Shown here piece by piece: positions 37,522 to 49,483 of a stretch of DNA of 64,000 bases (positions are counted from its first letter, which is position 1; each line of letters starts with the position of its first letter). Made by a program: the position numbers and the translations under genes. The stretch is taken from assembly GCF_050908995.1 (NCBI RefSeq), contig NC_135133.1:2522001-2586000 (forward strand), written 5' to 3'. The notes beneath the pieces were generated by a model that worked only from the letters and a program-made list of their open reading frames with translations, was not told the DNA's origin and did no database searches. This DNA comes from Andrena cerasifolii. Its lineage: Eukaryota; Arthropoda; Insecta; Hymenoptera; Andrenidae.

Positions 37522-40028
37522 ATGTCGGTGGACCATAATGAAAAGTATATTTTCGAGGCCGAATGGTACGACAAAGTGGCCAGCATTTTGAAAAAATTTT
37601 ATCTGTATTATTACCCCTCCGACAATACCGTCGAATTGGTACGTATCGCATAAAATCCTTTTTACCAATATCTCGTAGAAGTGAAAATTTAATTGCCTTA
37701 TATTCTTCAGTTCGATTTGAATACCAGAAAAATGTTTCTGAAGAGGACGAAATGCGACGGAATACAAGCGAAGGACTTTTACGTTGGTGCAACCGTAACA
37801 ATATTTTCGCGGTGTATACGAGTAACGGATTATGCGGACTGTAATACGCGGACGAAATTGCAAACAAAAATGCAAAAGTAAATAATCACTTTCAACAGAG
37901 GCGAAAAGATATTATTTCTCAAACCTGAGAATTAACAATTCTTTTTTCTAGGACGTTCGCAATGGTGAAGCCAGATATTGTCGATAATTTGGGAGAAATA
38001 TTAAAGAGAATAATCTCCTGCAACTTCCACATCGCAAACATCAAAATGATCAAGCTAACTCAAGACCAGGCGACAAATTTGTGTGAAAATGAAGGCGAAA
38101 CCAATATAGCGTACGATACAAAGCAGTAATACATACATCTGTAGATTTGAAATACATGTACTATTGTTTATGCTTCTCATCAGGTACATCGTAAACCATC
38201 TCACCTCGGGTCCTATTGTAGCTTTAGAACTATTGGGTGATCACGCGATCACACGTTGGCACGAAGTGATAGGGCCCGAAGACAGCGAGGAGGCTCGCGC
38301 GAAAGCTCCTTCCTCGCTGAGAGCATGTTACGGCAAGGATAGAGTTCACAATGCGGTGCATGGTTCTGCGGATCAGGAAGCTGCTCAAAAGGTTTGTATC
38401 GCTTTCTTTAGCGACACGCGGACACGACGTTAATGCGATTATCTTTCAGGAACTGGATTTCTTTTTCCCTACTTCGAAGAGCATGCAAAAGGGACCTGCG
38501 AACACAGCTACTTTGGAGAACTGCACTTGTTGTATTATTAAACCACACGCTGTCCAAGCTAAACTAACTGGTACATGAAAATACAGTAAGGAGTGGATAC
38601 GCTACCTTTAAAACGGAATACTTTTTTGAAATGGGTCCAACCGACTTGAGGTTTTTTTAGAACCTAGAAGGATTAGAAAAAAAATTGCAATTGGTCGGAA
38701 TAGTAAAAAAAATAGCGAAGGTCGCTTTTTCAACTTTTTTCTGACAAGGGAAGATCCCGGACCCGGAAATTCAAAAAATTCTGAAAGTTTGTAAATATGT
38801 AAGGGATTTCCTCCTGATTACAATGCAGATTTTGTTTGCTGCCCAAATTCACTCGAAGGGGGTGAAATTAACCCCTGAAAATTCGGCTATTTTCCGATTT
38901 TGTGTTATAACTCGCGAATTGTAAGAGATAGAAAGAAAGTTTCAAGACAAAAGTTACTGCTTTTAATTAGATCTATCATTTGGTGAAAAAATTATTTTAC
39001 AGTTCACGAGTTATAATACAAAATCGGAAAATAACCGGATTTTCAGGGGTCGATTACACCCCCTAGAGTGAATTTCGGCAGCAAACAAAAATTGCGTTGT
39101 AATCAGGAGGGAATCTTCTACATATTCACAAAGTTTCAGAATTTGTTGAATTTCCAGGTCCGGGATCTTCCCTTGTCAGAAAAAAGTTGAAAAAGCGACC
39201 TTCACTATTTTTTTTTTTTTTTGTTATTCCGACTAATCGCAATGTTTTTTCAAAACGACGTAACACGTCACGTAGTTCTAGGTTCTCAAAAACCTCAAGT
39301 CGGTTGGACCCATTTTAAAAAAGTTATTCTGTTTTAAAGGGAGTGTATTCACTTTTGCTTCTTACTGTATATTTTGAACTAAGACATGCTTCGAAACAAG
39401 TACAACCTTATTCCTCGCTATTATAACAGGAGACATTATCAATGATATTCAAAAGGCTGGATATATCATTTCTGCTATACAACAATTTTCTGTGAACCCA
39501 TTCGACGCGGAAGAATTTTTAGAAGTCTACAAAGGTGTCCTACCTGATTATGGGGTAATTTACATTTATTAAGAAGCAAGGAAACTAGAACGTAAGGAAA
39601 GAAGGTGAAGTCGGTGACAATTTTAATTTCAGTTAATGGTGGGAGAATTACAATCAGGGCCGTGCATTGCTATGGAACTGAAACATAAAGACGAAAAGTT
39701 TGATGTTCAAGGAGAATTCAGGAGACTGTGTGGCCCCATGGATCCAGTAAGTACACACTTTTCTTCAATTTTCTTTTGCGATATATACACTGCTATATTG
39801 TACAGGACATTGCACGACAAGTGAGGCCCAACACTCTTCGAGCTAAGTATGGAAAAACCAAAGTACAGAATGCCTTGCATTGCTCTGACTTACCGGAGGA
39901 TGGCATCTTAGAGGTAGACTGGATCAAGTACGCTTTATGCATAAATTTTAAACATCAAATTACTTTATTCACAGGCATTCGTTAACATTTCGTAGGTGGA
40001 GTACTTTTTCAAGATCCTTGAGAGCTAG
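37522..40028 (+). CDS. NME7: Nucleoside diphosphate kinase homolog 7 (NME7), 9 exons
   Basis: Exons: 37522-37638, 37711-37877, 37952-38125, 38184-38391, 38450-38570, 39430-39554, 39633-39746, 39806-39913, 39996-40028 (stop TAG). All are GT-AG with matching phases, giving 388 residues; the human protein has 376. Residues 1 to about 92 form the DM10 domain (EKYIFEAEWYD.., KMFLKRTKCD). Two NDP kinase domains follow: A (about 95-235, with HNAVHGS, catalytic His212) and B (about 240-388, with CCIIKPHAV and QNALHCSDLPEDG, His367), ending in VEYFFKILES. In the family NME7 sits at centrosomes and in axonemal doublet microtubules. Whether this copy is an active kinase cannot be told from sequence. The exon 3 donor could also be 15 nt earlier (after 38110), which keeps the frame and would give 383 residues. 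Intron 5 holds a foldback element. Confidence 0.95.
38584..39367. mobile_element. Foldback mariner-type element in NME7 intron 5
   Basis: CAGTAAGGAGTGGATAC at the left and the complement of CAGTAAGAAGC at the right, with TA at both edges (38582-38583, 39368-39369). The arms are complementary over several hundred bases. Related to 34816-35375. It makes this by far the longest NME7 intron. Confidence 0.8.
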
Positions 40029-40070
40029 ACGTTGCGGAAGCGTGCAAGGTCGTGCGCTTTGTTCGATACA

Positions 40071-40076
40071 AATAAA
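40071..40076 (+). terminator. Probable NME7 polyadenylation signal
   Basis: A canonical AATAAA 43 nt after the NME7 stop. A second AATAAA lies at 40254-40259. Confidence 0.6.
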
Positions 40077-42617
40077 TCTGGTTATTGCCTAATAACATAA
40101 AGAGGAGAAAGAAAAATACCCCGAGTTGCCTTTCATAAGTATTATACACTTTTGAATAGTACAAACTTTATAACGAAACAGAACCATGCAAACATCTATT
40201 ACGTGTATGATTAGGAGAAGTGTGTATCCGCGAAGTATTACTCTACTTTTTAAAATAAAGAATGTCTCTTCTAATCGCGTCTCTTTAATTGCTCATTATC
40301 CGCAGAATAAATATACTATAGCTTATCACCAGTGGCATTAAAAGTTTACTGACTCGCTTAGATCGTAAAACGGTCAATCACGGTCACGCAACTTCTCCCA
40401 CCATGCGTTTCCCTTGCAATTTTATCTACGGCAAACAAATTTTTTCAACGGAAGGCACCAGTAGAGTGTACAGATAGCCGCCTTCTTTCCTCGATACAGT
40501 AAACTGTGAATTGTATGGCTGATTGTGAGCCTCTTTCACTCACCGTAACGAGGATGCAATTAAACGAAAGCTCGAGCCTCGTTGCATGTAGAAATGCGAT
40601 TGTTGCATAACTTACGCAATAAAATCAATTATCCAGGGATTACTGTGAACCGCAGAGAACTCTCGGCAGAGTTACGCGTTCGTCAGCAATACGTTATTAC
40701 TATCGCCTCGTGTGCTGATGTACTTGTCTATCTATCATTGCTTGGCAATCTCAATCAGCCAGGCACTTTGTGAAAGGGACGTCTGCAGTGTCCCTAAAGG
40801 CTAATTCCTCCATGTCCCACTTTTACAACCAACCCATGGCAAACGTGTTGCCACTGATTTAGATTGTTTAGAAGATCCAGCAGAAGTTGCACTAGTAAAA
40901 GCATCATAGCAATACCTTTTTTTCTACGTTTAAACTGGCGGACAAGATAAAGCCGTGCAGCTTATTTTCCTCAGCGGAACTTTCACTGATAGAATTTATC
41001 TGTTTCGGACAATTTATCTGTTTTTATATTTACAGAGATGATTCTTGAAAATGGCTTCTGAGATAAGATAAATAATTGAAAACGTTCGTGAAGTATGTAT
41101 ATCTCTTTCGCCAATTTTCACCCACGCCCCACCATTGAGGTTTTATTGTTCGGGATTTGGCAAGTGGAAAAAGGGGAAGGAGGAAGGCTGTTTGGTTCTG
41201 ATCCAAGTCAGACTGTCTACGAGGAAGAAAGTTACAAGCGTTACATGTATTTGGAATCCGCTACGCGATGGGCTTATCCTGCCTTTAATAACGGCACGAT
41301 GATGTGTGTCAAGGATTTGCGACGCTCCTTGCGATGAAGAGTTGCAGAATTGTGGCTGCTTCGTAAGACCAGGCTGAAATATCCTCTTATTCTGTAGGTT
41401 TCTCAATTTTTAACGCCATGGGGGGGATTTGTAATTAATTCCACCTTCAGTCCTCTGCTCGACAGGGGGGCGTAATTGCAGTGTAATTTAATCAAACAAT
41501 AAGTTGAAACGCACTTGTCGTATACATTCGAATTTATTGCAGATTGAGGGAGTGTAAAAGAGAACTTCTGCGGGTTCTCGTAATAATTTATAAAGGAGGG
41601 GAGACGCAAATTGCTGGGTTACCATTTTTGGGGATATTGGACGTTTTTTGCTATGCTTGAAAAAAATAAAAGAAACTACTCGAATTATCCTATTCTAAAA
41701 TGTAATGCATTTACAAATGTTAAATTTACTTTCATCGCGAAATGTTGCACTACTGCTGTGTCCTCTTTAGTTAAAATGTCCTATCTAGCTTTTTGAAACA
41801 ACCAAGGTAACTGAAGTTTTACCATTTTCTTGGTGTCGTTCTTTTAAAAAAAAAAAATATATTAGACTGTTTCTAAATCTCTACGAAGCACGTGGGGTTT
41901 TCTAACTTCACTTAAAAGCTAAAAGACGCATGATACTTTAAATATTTCAATATTTCTTCAAAACTGGAAAAATGCTGGATAGGACATTTTAACTGAGGAG
42001 GGCAGTGCTACTTTTCCATTCATTTCTTATCTAAAGCATTACTGGTGCGTTTTAATATTTTAAAAAAACATTAAGATTTTCGTTAAACTTTCATTTCCAG
42101 CTTCTTCAATGACTTCCTCCTACTATGATGCCCCTACACCTGTTTGTATCATTCCAAGTATGATTCTACTTATATTCCTAAAGAATTCTACTGAATTCCA
42201 TTTATGATATTAATGTGAAGATTAAGAAAAAATACACTTTGATAAATTTATCTCCTCTGTTTCTTCTAGAAGCATGCAACCAGAACGTGCGGTTCTAGTT
42301 AAGGAAGCCTCGACCCGAACAGCCTCGCAAAAAATTACCTCGTGATGAATAAACCTTGTATGTTTTTGATAGATCCTTCGAATTACAAGGCTCAGCTTTA
42401 ACAAAGCGCCTGTGCTCTAAAAAAAGAATCGAAATATACAGGCATCGATTTAGACACCTGAACTTTTAGGTCCTCTTCAAACGAGGCCTTCTGTGGCTCA
42501 CAACTAGTATTTTGTTTTTAAGAAAAATTCCCATGCGGCTGTGAGAAACTTTTTCTGTTTGACTGTCACAGTCCCGTGTATGGACACCTATATAAATCGA
42601 TTCTGCTTCAAACTTAC
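40077..42617. other. Intergenic DNA, nothing recognised
   Basis: ORFs at 41095-41337 (plus) and 41143-41406 (minus) overlap each other; neither shows a known domain. Confidence 0.35.
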
Positions 42618-42723
42618 ACTCCTTGATTTCTCTTTGCCTCTCCAAGGATAGTCGACCACGAATCGCTTCTAATATTTCACTATTTATTCGCGCGCGAAAT
42701 AGGTCAGACTCCTGATACTGCAC
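42618..42723 (-). other. Possible orphan coding exon
   Basis: On the minus strand a 106-nt open segment is framed by an acceptor (TTATGGCATAG) and a strong donor (GTAAGT just after 42618). It would encode a charged, coiled-coil-like stretch (ARINSEILEAIRGRLSLERQ). I recognise no family, and I could not link it to neighbouring exons. Confidence 0.25.
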
Positions 42724-43619
42724 CTATGCCATAAAATTGAAATGTATGCACTTTCTGTCGCATCATAAATCATTGAAGATAGTTACCCTTTGGGAGGGGA
42801 AACGTGATAGCGGAATACAGATTTCTGTTTTCGTCACAGTCACTTTTCTGAATGAATTAACATTACTGTTAGTAAGAGCACGCGAGTCTATTTCGTAAAT
42901 TAGTGATTATTGAATTATTAACAGTTCCTGTGCCGAAGCGACGACTTTAGCTTGTCCTTGGGTCTTCATATAAAAATACACGATGACCAGCTGCTTTCAT
43001 CAGGGAACTCCCGAAAGGTTGATAGTTTCACAGTTTTTCGATGCATGTAAATTATGTGAAAGTGAATAATGTTGGAAGGAGTTGAATTGCCTTTACATTT
43101 CAGCACGAATTTAAAGAGCGAAGCAGCTGCGAAAAATATCGCCGCCAGTTTGCAACGTAAATCGATGTTCCTGATTCGTTGTTTTATGAAACAATGCATT
43201 GGGGATCTTAGACCCGTTGTTCTTCGACGCCACGTGATTCTGGGAAACCACAACTAAGAATCGTTACTGTAAGCTGGACGTCATGGCTAATTTATTGCCA
43301 ATATTCGTGACAATGACTCGTGGAACGCATAATAAGATTGGGTGTGATAAAAAAGTAGGGAATGTACCGCATAAAATATTGATACCTGTTTTCTCAGAAA
43401 CTCATAACGATACAGAATCAAAGGTCTTTTTTGGGCAACTTTTTTGTGAAAGACAAGGCACTGCTGTTGAATACTGTTAAGGTAGAAAATAGGCACCAAC
43501 CTCATATTTGAAAATGAAATGCCAAAATCTTACATTTTTGCAGATAAAATATGTAAAAATGTAAGTAAGCATACCTAAAAATGATCAATAGGATATATAA
43601 ATCATTTAGAATTCTTGCC
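42724..43619. other. Intergenic DNA
   Basis: A possible small plus-strand exon follows an acceptor at 43100-43102 (TTTACATTTCAG) but cannot be linked to anything. No supported gene. Confidence 0.3.
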
Positions 43620-44512
43620 TACAGTGTTTTCCAATCGGACCAATAGTTTAGGCGGAATCGAGGGAAACTTAAAAAAAATTTAATGTTTTGGGGCCGAAAT
43701 TGAAATAAAAAATTCACTACATAGCCTGGAAGACATAGAAATTATTATGTGACGTCCAGTTTCTTATTTTTTACGTAGAGTGTGCACCTTTGCGAAGAAA
43801 ACAAGCCCAACCTCAGCAAAATCCATGCACAAATAAGGAAGTTATGGGCGATAGAGTGAGAGTGCCTATTTTCAACTTTTTCCCTATTTTTGCATTTCTT
43901 CCTGTTTCTTGGCGAATTTCGTATTTGTCTTCAATGAAAACAAATTTAAATGTATTTTATTTTTATTTTTTTTTCTCTTACAAGGAACCAGTCGTAGTCA
44001 CCCATCATTGACAAACCGGTTTTTAAAAACCGACAAACCCTGCACCAAATCTTGGTGTTGTAAACGATGAACATGGCGAGAGATTTCGTCAGCAGATGAA
44101 AAGTATTGAGAGACGCTATCTAGGATTCTGGGATGAGTCAATGATGGGGACTACGACTGGTTCCTTGTAAGAGAAAAAATAAAAATAAAATACATTTAAA
44201 TTTGTTTTCAGGAACAGTTTCATAAGAAACAGGAAGAAATGCAAAAATAGGGAAAAAGTTGAAAATAGGCACTCCCACTCTATCGCCCATAACTTCCTTA
44301 TTTGTGCATGGATTTTGCTCAGGTTGGGCTTGTTTCCTTCGTAAAAGTGTATACGCTACGTTAAAAATAAGAAAATGGACGTCACATGATAACTTCTATG
44401 TCTTCCAGGCTATGTAGTGAATTTTCGATTTCAATTTCGGCCCCAAAACATTACATTTTTCTTAAGTTTCGCTCGATTCCGCCTAAACTATTGGTCCGAT
44501 TGGGAAACACTA
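43620..44512. mobile_element. Foldback element, CAGTGTTTTCCAATCGGACC ends
   Basis: The arms 43620-44012 and 44142-44512 are complementary with small changes (CAATAGTTTAGGCGGAATC faces its complement near 44475-44493). The loop is about 130 bp. TA is present at both edges, compatible with a mariner-type MITE. ORF 43790-44011 is an arm translation. Confidence 0.8.
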
Positions 44513-44979
44513 ATAAAATAATTGTATGAAATTTAATTACCTTTAATTTAAGAGTCGTCGCGATCAACTCGGTCGACTCTAACGCGAGATATGGCCAAAA
44601 ACGTCGGGTGGTCTCCTTAAAAAATTACCAAAATATTCATCGGGCGATATCTCAAAAACGTATCCATAGGATTTCGTCTCGTGTCGATTTTTCAGTTTAG
44701 AGGACCACCTTGCATAAGAATTTCATAGTGAAGTCTCGATCACAAATAATTTTTTGGATTTTGTAAACTAGTGTAATTGAAAAAACCAAAGTGAGGCATA
44801 AGTTCGTTGCTTAGAATTTCGCAAGTAGTGTAAGTCTACTTTTCCTTGTTTCGGGATATAAACTTGCATACACTAATTTATTTAAAAGCATTCAAGATTT
44901 TGTTAAAATACTAAATTCGACTTTTACCATTTTCAAAATAAGGGATGCGGGTGACACTGACATATATAGATTTAGTAGG
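44513..44979. other. Intergenic DNA with possible element remnant
   Basis: A pair of facing words (GGTGGTCTCCTTAAA at about 44608 and AGAGGACCACCTTGC at about 44699) hints at a decayed inverted-repeat element. Nothing else. Confidence 0.3.
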
Positions 44980-46145
44980 GATCTCAGAAGGCGCCTATTG
45001 CCTACTACGCTCCTCGGTTCATTTTTTACCAAATAATGGTGCCATTTCTGTAACACCTCAGATCTTTTTTGACCCAATCGTAATCCCATTTCTTCAACAC
45101 ACACTAAGTCCCATGGGTCTTTTATGACCCACTGGTGCTCTCATTTATTTAACCTTTAGAAATACGGAATTTGTAAAGTTACACGGATAAGTAAGTATTT
45201 GGCTCAAAGTGACCCAATATCGTATATTTACAAGAAACGAGCATACCAAAATACAACTCAGTTCAATTAATTAATACGGCTTAATATTTTAAGGACATAT
45301 TAAATTTCTCCAGTCAAAAAATTTAAAAATAAAATTAACAAAAATATTATTGTTTATTATTAACGATTATTCGTTATTTAAATATACGAAGCAGTTTCAA
45401 TCCAAATAATACATTAGTAAAGGAGGAATGAGGATTTGAGACTCGTTTTTTCATACTACGCTCTTCGGGTCTCTTTTGACCCACTTTTGTTCTCATTCCT
45501 TAATACTTTTTTTTTATAAAATGTGTTTATTTAGCCATATTTGGAGTACATAACATTCTTATACATATAAACAGGTGTAAACACAGCGGAATAAGGCACC
45601 TCGTTTCAATTATAAACTTAGTAATAAGTATCAGTCTTGTCTGAGCGCTCGTACCTAGAAAAACGAACTTCCCTTGTTAATATGTACTTTTTTTGTATTA
45701 TAAACAAGCCTACATGATGGCAGTACGGTTATGAGTTTAACCTGGGAAAATCGGCTATAAAACCAGGATGTTCATCTTGATATTAGCGACTTATCTAAAG
45801 TTCTTAACCTACCTAACCTAGTTTATATACATATTACACAGTAGGCATTAGCCTAACATTTTTGACAGTCTTGTTGTTATCTGCTTGTATCTTGCATAGT
45901 TGGTTGTCCAGTTAGTCTATTCATAATTCTTCGAGGTAGGTGTTGCTTGTGTTCAGCCACCAATATTTATCTCTAACTGTAGTCTTGCTGGATTGTAAAA
46001 GTCGAGCTGGTGGCCTAATACCTACTACATCTACCGGGTCCTTTTTGACCCACTCGCGTTCCCATTTCTACAACACTCACTCCATTCCTCGGGTCTTTTC
46101 GAACCCACTCGTGGTCCCATTTCTTCAAAGAGCCCCCGATTTGGG
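44980..46145. repeat. Clusters of a roughly 55-60 bp hairpin unit
   Basis: A unit like CTTCGGGTCTTTTTTGACCC followed by ACTCGTGTTCCCATTTCTTC occurs about three times at 45030-45150, once at 45459-45512 and twice at 46036-46138. GGGTC and GACCC form a hairpin in most units. The stretches in between are AT-rich and may hold decayed units. Short ORFs at 44892-45127 and 45940-46155 are built from this repeat. Confidence 0.6.
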
Positions 46146-46189
46146 GCGAAATTAAAGGAAGTTGTCTCTCACAAGTGTCTGTTATTCTT

Positions 46190-47550
46190 TAATATTATGT
46201 TACGTCGATAGTCGGACCGAAGGCCGCGGCAGGGTCAATGAAAATCGCCAAGTGGCCCGACACATTTAGCCAGCAGCTAGTGCGCCAACAGAAAGCGTGT
46301 CATTAATTGGTTCATCCGTGCATCCTCCTTCTGGAATCGCGCGGAAAAGCGCTCGAACCGGTTCCTTATCTGGCGCGCCGCTATCAATGAAGACGCGAAT
46401 CGGCTGTGAGTTCGTACGGTCGCCCTCCTAGATCCCGCTGGCGCATTAGAATACGTGTGTTTTCGAGCCGGTGTCGGGGCCACGAGCGGCCCGGGCAGTA
46501 GTGCGCTCGACGGCGCGCAGAACGGACCCATCGGTAATACTTGCAGGGTCTTGTACATCGTTCCTCGACGTACGGGGCATGTACAATTGGAGACGCTGAA
46601 ACCGGAAGCAATTCGACCGTACCTAGAATCGTGCACACGCACCTCGGACGATCAAACCCTCGGGGACTCTCTGCCTCTCAAGTTCGGTTAAATCTCGGTC
46701 CGTTCGAGTAACTGTTTCTCAAATTCGTACAGCACGGTCGCGGGCTATCCAATTGGCGAGGAGCAACGCCGGTGACCCTGTAGCTTTTCTAGCGGGAAAG
46801 TAGGCCCACGCGGCTGGCCCAGAATTCGTGAACGACGCTCGCCGACGAATTGGACACGGTGGATCAAAGTGAGTACACCACCTTCGCCAAAGCCACCCCG
46901 TAATCATCCCCTATCGTTCCATCGACGGATAGCATCGCTACGTGGGCATAATCGGTGGTAATTAGCGCTTCGGTCGGACGTGCCGTTGCCTCCCTCTCAG
47001 AGGACGGGTGGGTAAAGCGGTAAACTGGTAAAAACTTAGGTCCCCTTTGAGCCGACATAACTGCGGGCGATTTAAGGAAAGATAACGAACCGTGAACCGA
47101 GGCGGTGTAAAAAAATTATGTAACCCGTCGGGAAAAAGGATGTTCATCGTTTATTTTTTGTCTTTGAATCAGCCACTTGACGAGCCGCTGCCGCTCGGCT
47201 GGCATTCAGGCCGCGCCGCGTCCAACGTAATGACACTTTCTTCCAAAGGCGAAAAGCGGCGTAAAAGGTACGAAAACGGCTCTCATCGGTGACGTACGAG
47301 ATCGGCCGTGCGCTCGTCTGCGCCAAAGTAGACAGTGACGCGTGTCAGATGGCACTAATAATGTAATTTGTGAGTTCCTTTTAATGCTCCCGGCGGACTT
47401 GGCCGCCGCGGCAGAGGCGGTGGGCAGGAATTTTTAATAAAGCGGTTGCTTTTGAGCCAGCCCGGCCGCGGCGACATTCGGTGAATGTTAAAATCTAATG
47501 GAGCTGCTCACCCTTCACTCTCGTCCCCGGCTTCTAACGTTGGCGATACT
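46190..47550. other. GC-rich block, possible regulatory DNA
   Basis: CpG-rich and less AT-rich than its surroundings. Many overlapping ORFs on both strands reflect low stop frequency and show no known domain. Contains copy 1 of the duplicated motif (47335-47387). Confidence 0.4.
47335..47387. promoter_or_regulatory. Duplicated non-coding motif, copy 1
   Basis: GTGACGCGTGTC, 16 variable bases, then GTAATTTGTGAGTTCCTTT and AATGC. The same layout, without any gap, occurs at 53631-53683. Function unknown; a conserved regulatory element or an old dispersed repeat are both possible. Confidence 0.5.
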
Positions 47551-47886
47551 TTTAAGTCGGTACACGACTCCGTTGAATGGAGGCCTGTTGAATAGTTTGC
47601 GGGATTTTTTTTTGGAGCGAGCTACGAGAATTTTGAGCGATTCCGTGCGCCTTGCTTGAATTCTGAGTTAGCTGCTTGAGTGTTAGAGATTTTGGGAATT
47701 GAAGCTCGTAGGATGAGCAGTCTGCTACAGTTTTGGATTCCACGGTGCAAGCTTCGAGGATAGGGAGTTGCTCACGTGAGGCTCTTTTCTGCGTCGCGAT
47801 TGGTAGTTTGGAGATGTTCGGTGAGGAAAGGAGAGGGTTAGTTTGAAAGAGGTCGGGGGAGAAGAAATGTTTCGTGTGGAAGGGCC

Positions 47887-49483
47887 TTAAGGGTACTAGG
47901 CAGCGGTTTTTGTCGAAAATGAAGAATTTCTTTTTCAATTAATTACAAATAAATTAATTGAACCTGAGACTTGTTCTTTGACACAATGTTTAGTAACTTC
48001 ATAAGCTTTAAAAAAGCCTGTTTGTTTAGGTAAAATATGCATTGTAGATGAAGTTGCAGATGGATCATTAAGGAGGCTTTTTAAAAAGTTTCTTTGGTTT
48101 TGCAACGATTCTGACGAAACGTAAATTCTATTTCAGAATACTTGGGTTCTGCACTGAACTTATATAAAAAATATATAATAAACAAATTTTATGTTAAACG
48201 ATTTTATTAAAAATACAGTAAAAGCTACATTAAAATGCACTAAAAATTAAAAAATAGTTATTTTCTTGTACTACAATTTTGATGGTGTTAATATCGCTTT
48301 AAATAAAATCGTGGGGCACCGTGTGCAACCAAAAGTTGCAATATTAAAGTGATTCATATCCTGTTATGAAATATCGTGCCCCACGATTTTATTTAAAACG
48401 ATATTAACACCGTCAAAATTGCAGTACAAGAAAATAATTATTTTGTAGTTTTTACTGCATTTTTAATAAAATCGTTTAATATAATTTTTTTTTATATACT
48501 TTTCATTTTCTAGTTTTTAGTGTTTGTGGATTTACATTACACAGCTCAGACTTCTTTACAAATATATTTTACTGCTGTATACAGTTTAACAGTTTGCTTA
48601 ACGTTGTAGTGCTACAGTCACTAAAAAATAATTCTTTTCTTGTACTACAATTTCGATGGTGATATACTACGAACGCCTTCAAAAGTTTCAGTTTTACTGT
48701 TCGTACGTACGTGACGGATCATTTCCCGATAAATTGTGTATTTTCGGTAATCGCGATGCGACTAGCGCAGCGGCTTTTTGTCGTTTTTGTAAAGAACGCG
48801 AGTGGCTGATTTCAAGTCGTTTGGATTTGTGGTTATGGCTTATATTTATTGATGACTGGGTAATATTTTCACCCAATCGGGATTAATTTTTTTTTTAAAT
48901 ATTGCATTGTCATCCAAACTACGCACGCCTGCAAACTCTCAAGACAATTGGATAGTTGCAAGTGGGTTAAATTTGAGTTTCCAAATTTGAACCATACATA
49001 CAAACATACAAACAGAGGATCGAAGCTGAATAAAATCGTTTAAAAAGAAGCAAAATCATGGAAATGACAGCTAATGGCGATTTTTCAAAAAAGTATGTTT
49101 CTCGTTAGACAAAGATGAGGTTTTAGTTTCTATTCATACAGAACAAGGTTTGATTAACTTCAATTTAGGTTCAGGCCGAAACTACACATTTTGTGAACAT
49201 GCTCGAATTGGATTGGAATCGATTGGAACCTCTGTTTTTGAGTTATCACTCCAAAACAAAAGAAACTTTTTTAAAAAGCCTCTTTAATGAGGCCTCTTTT
49301 ATTAAGCCTCTGTAGCTTCATATATGATGCAAATTTTTTACTAAACAAACATGTTTTTTTAAAGCTTATGATGTTAATAAACTTTGTGTCAAGGGACAAG
49401 GCTCAGCATCAATTTATTTCTTTGTAATTAATCGAAAAAGAAATGCTTCATTTTCGACGAAAACGAATGCCTAGTACCCTTAA
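47887..49483. mobile_element. TTAA foldback element, family C copy 2, with insertion
   Basis: The ends TTAAGGGTACTAGGCAG and complement match 17210-17969. The left arm matches to about 48103 and the right arm from about 49141. In between is about 1 kb of unrelated sequence that includes another palindrome (48168-48490) and the repeat shared with 9040-9300. Confidence 0.7.
48168..48490. repeat. Palindrome nested in family C copy 2
   Basis: AAATCGTGGGGCAC (about 48305) faces GTGCCCCACGATTTTATTTA (about 48371), and the complementarity continues outward about 120 bp on each side. The loop is about 55 bp. Confidence 0.7.

Noticed and set aside
46277..46642. 121-codon minus-strand ORF and overlapping ORFs
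   Set aside because: GC-rich block with few stops in all frames; no domain and no consistent splice context.
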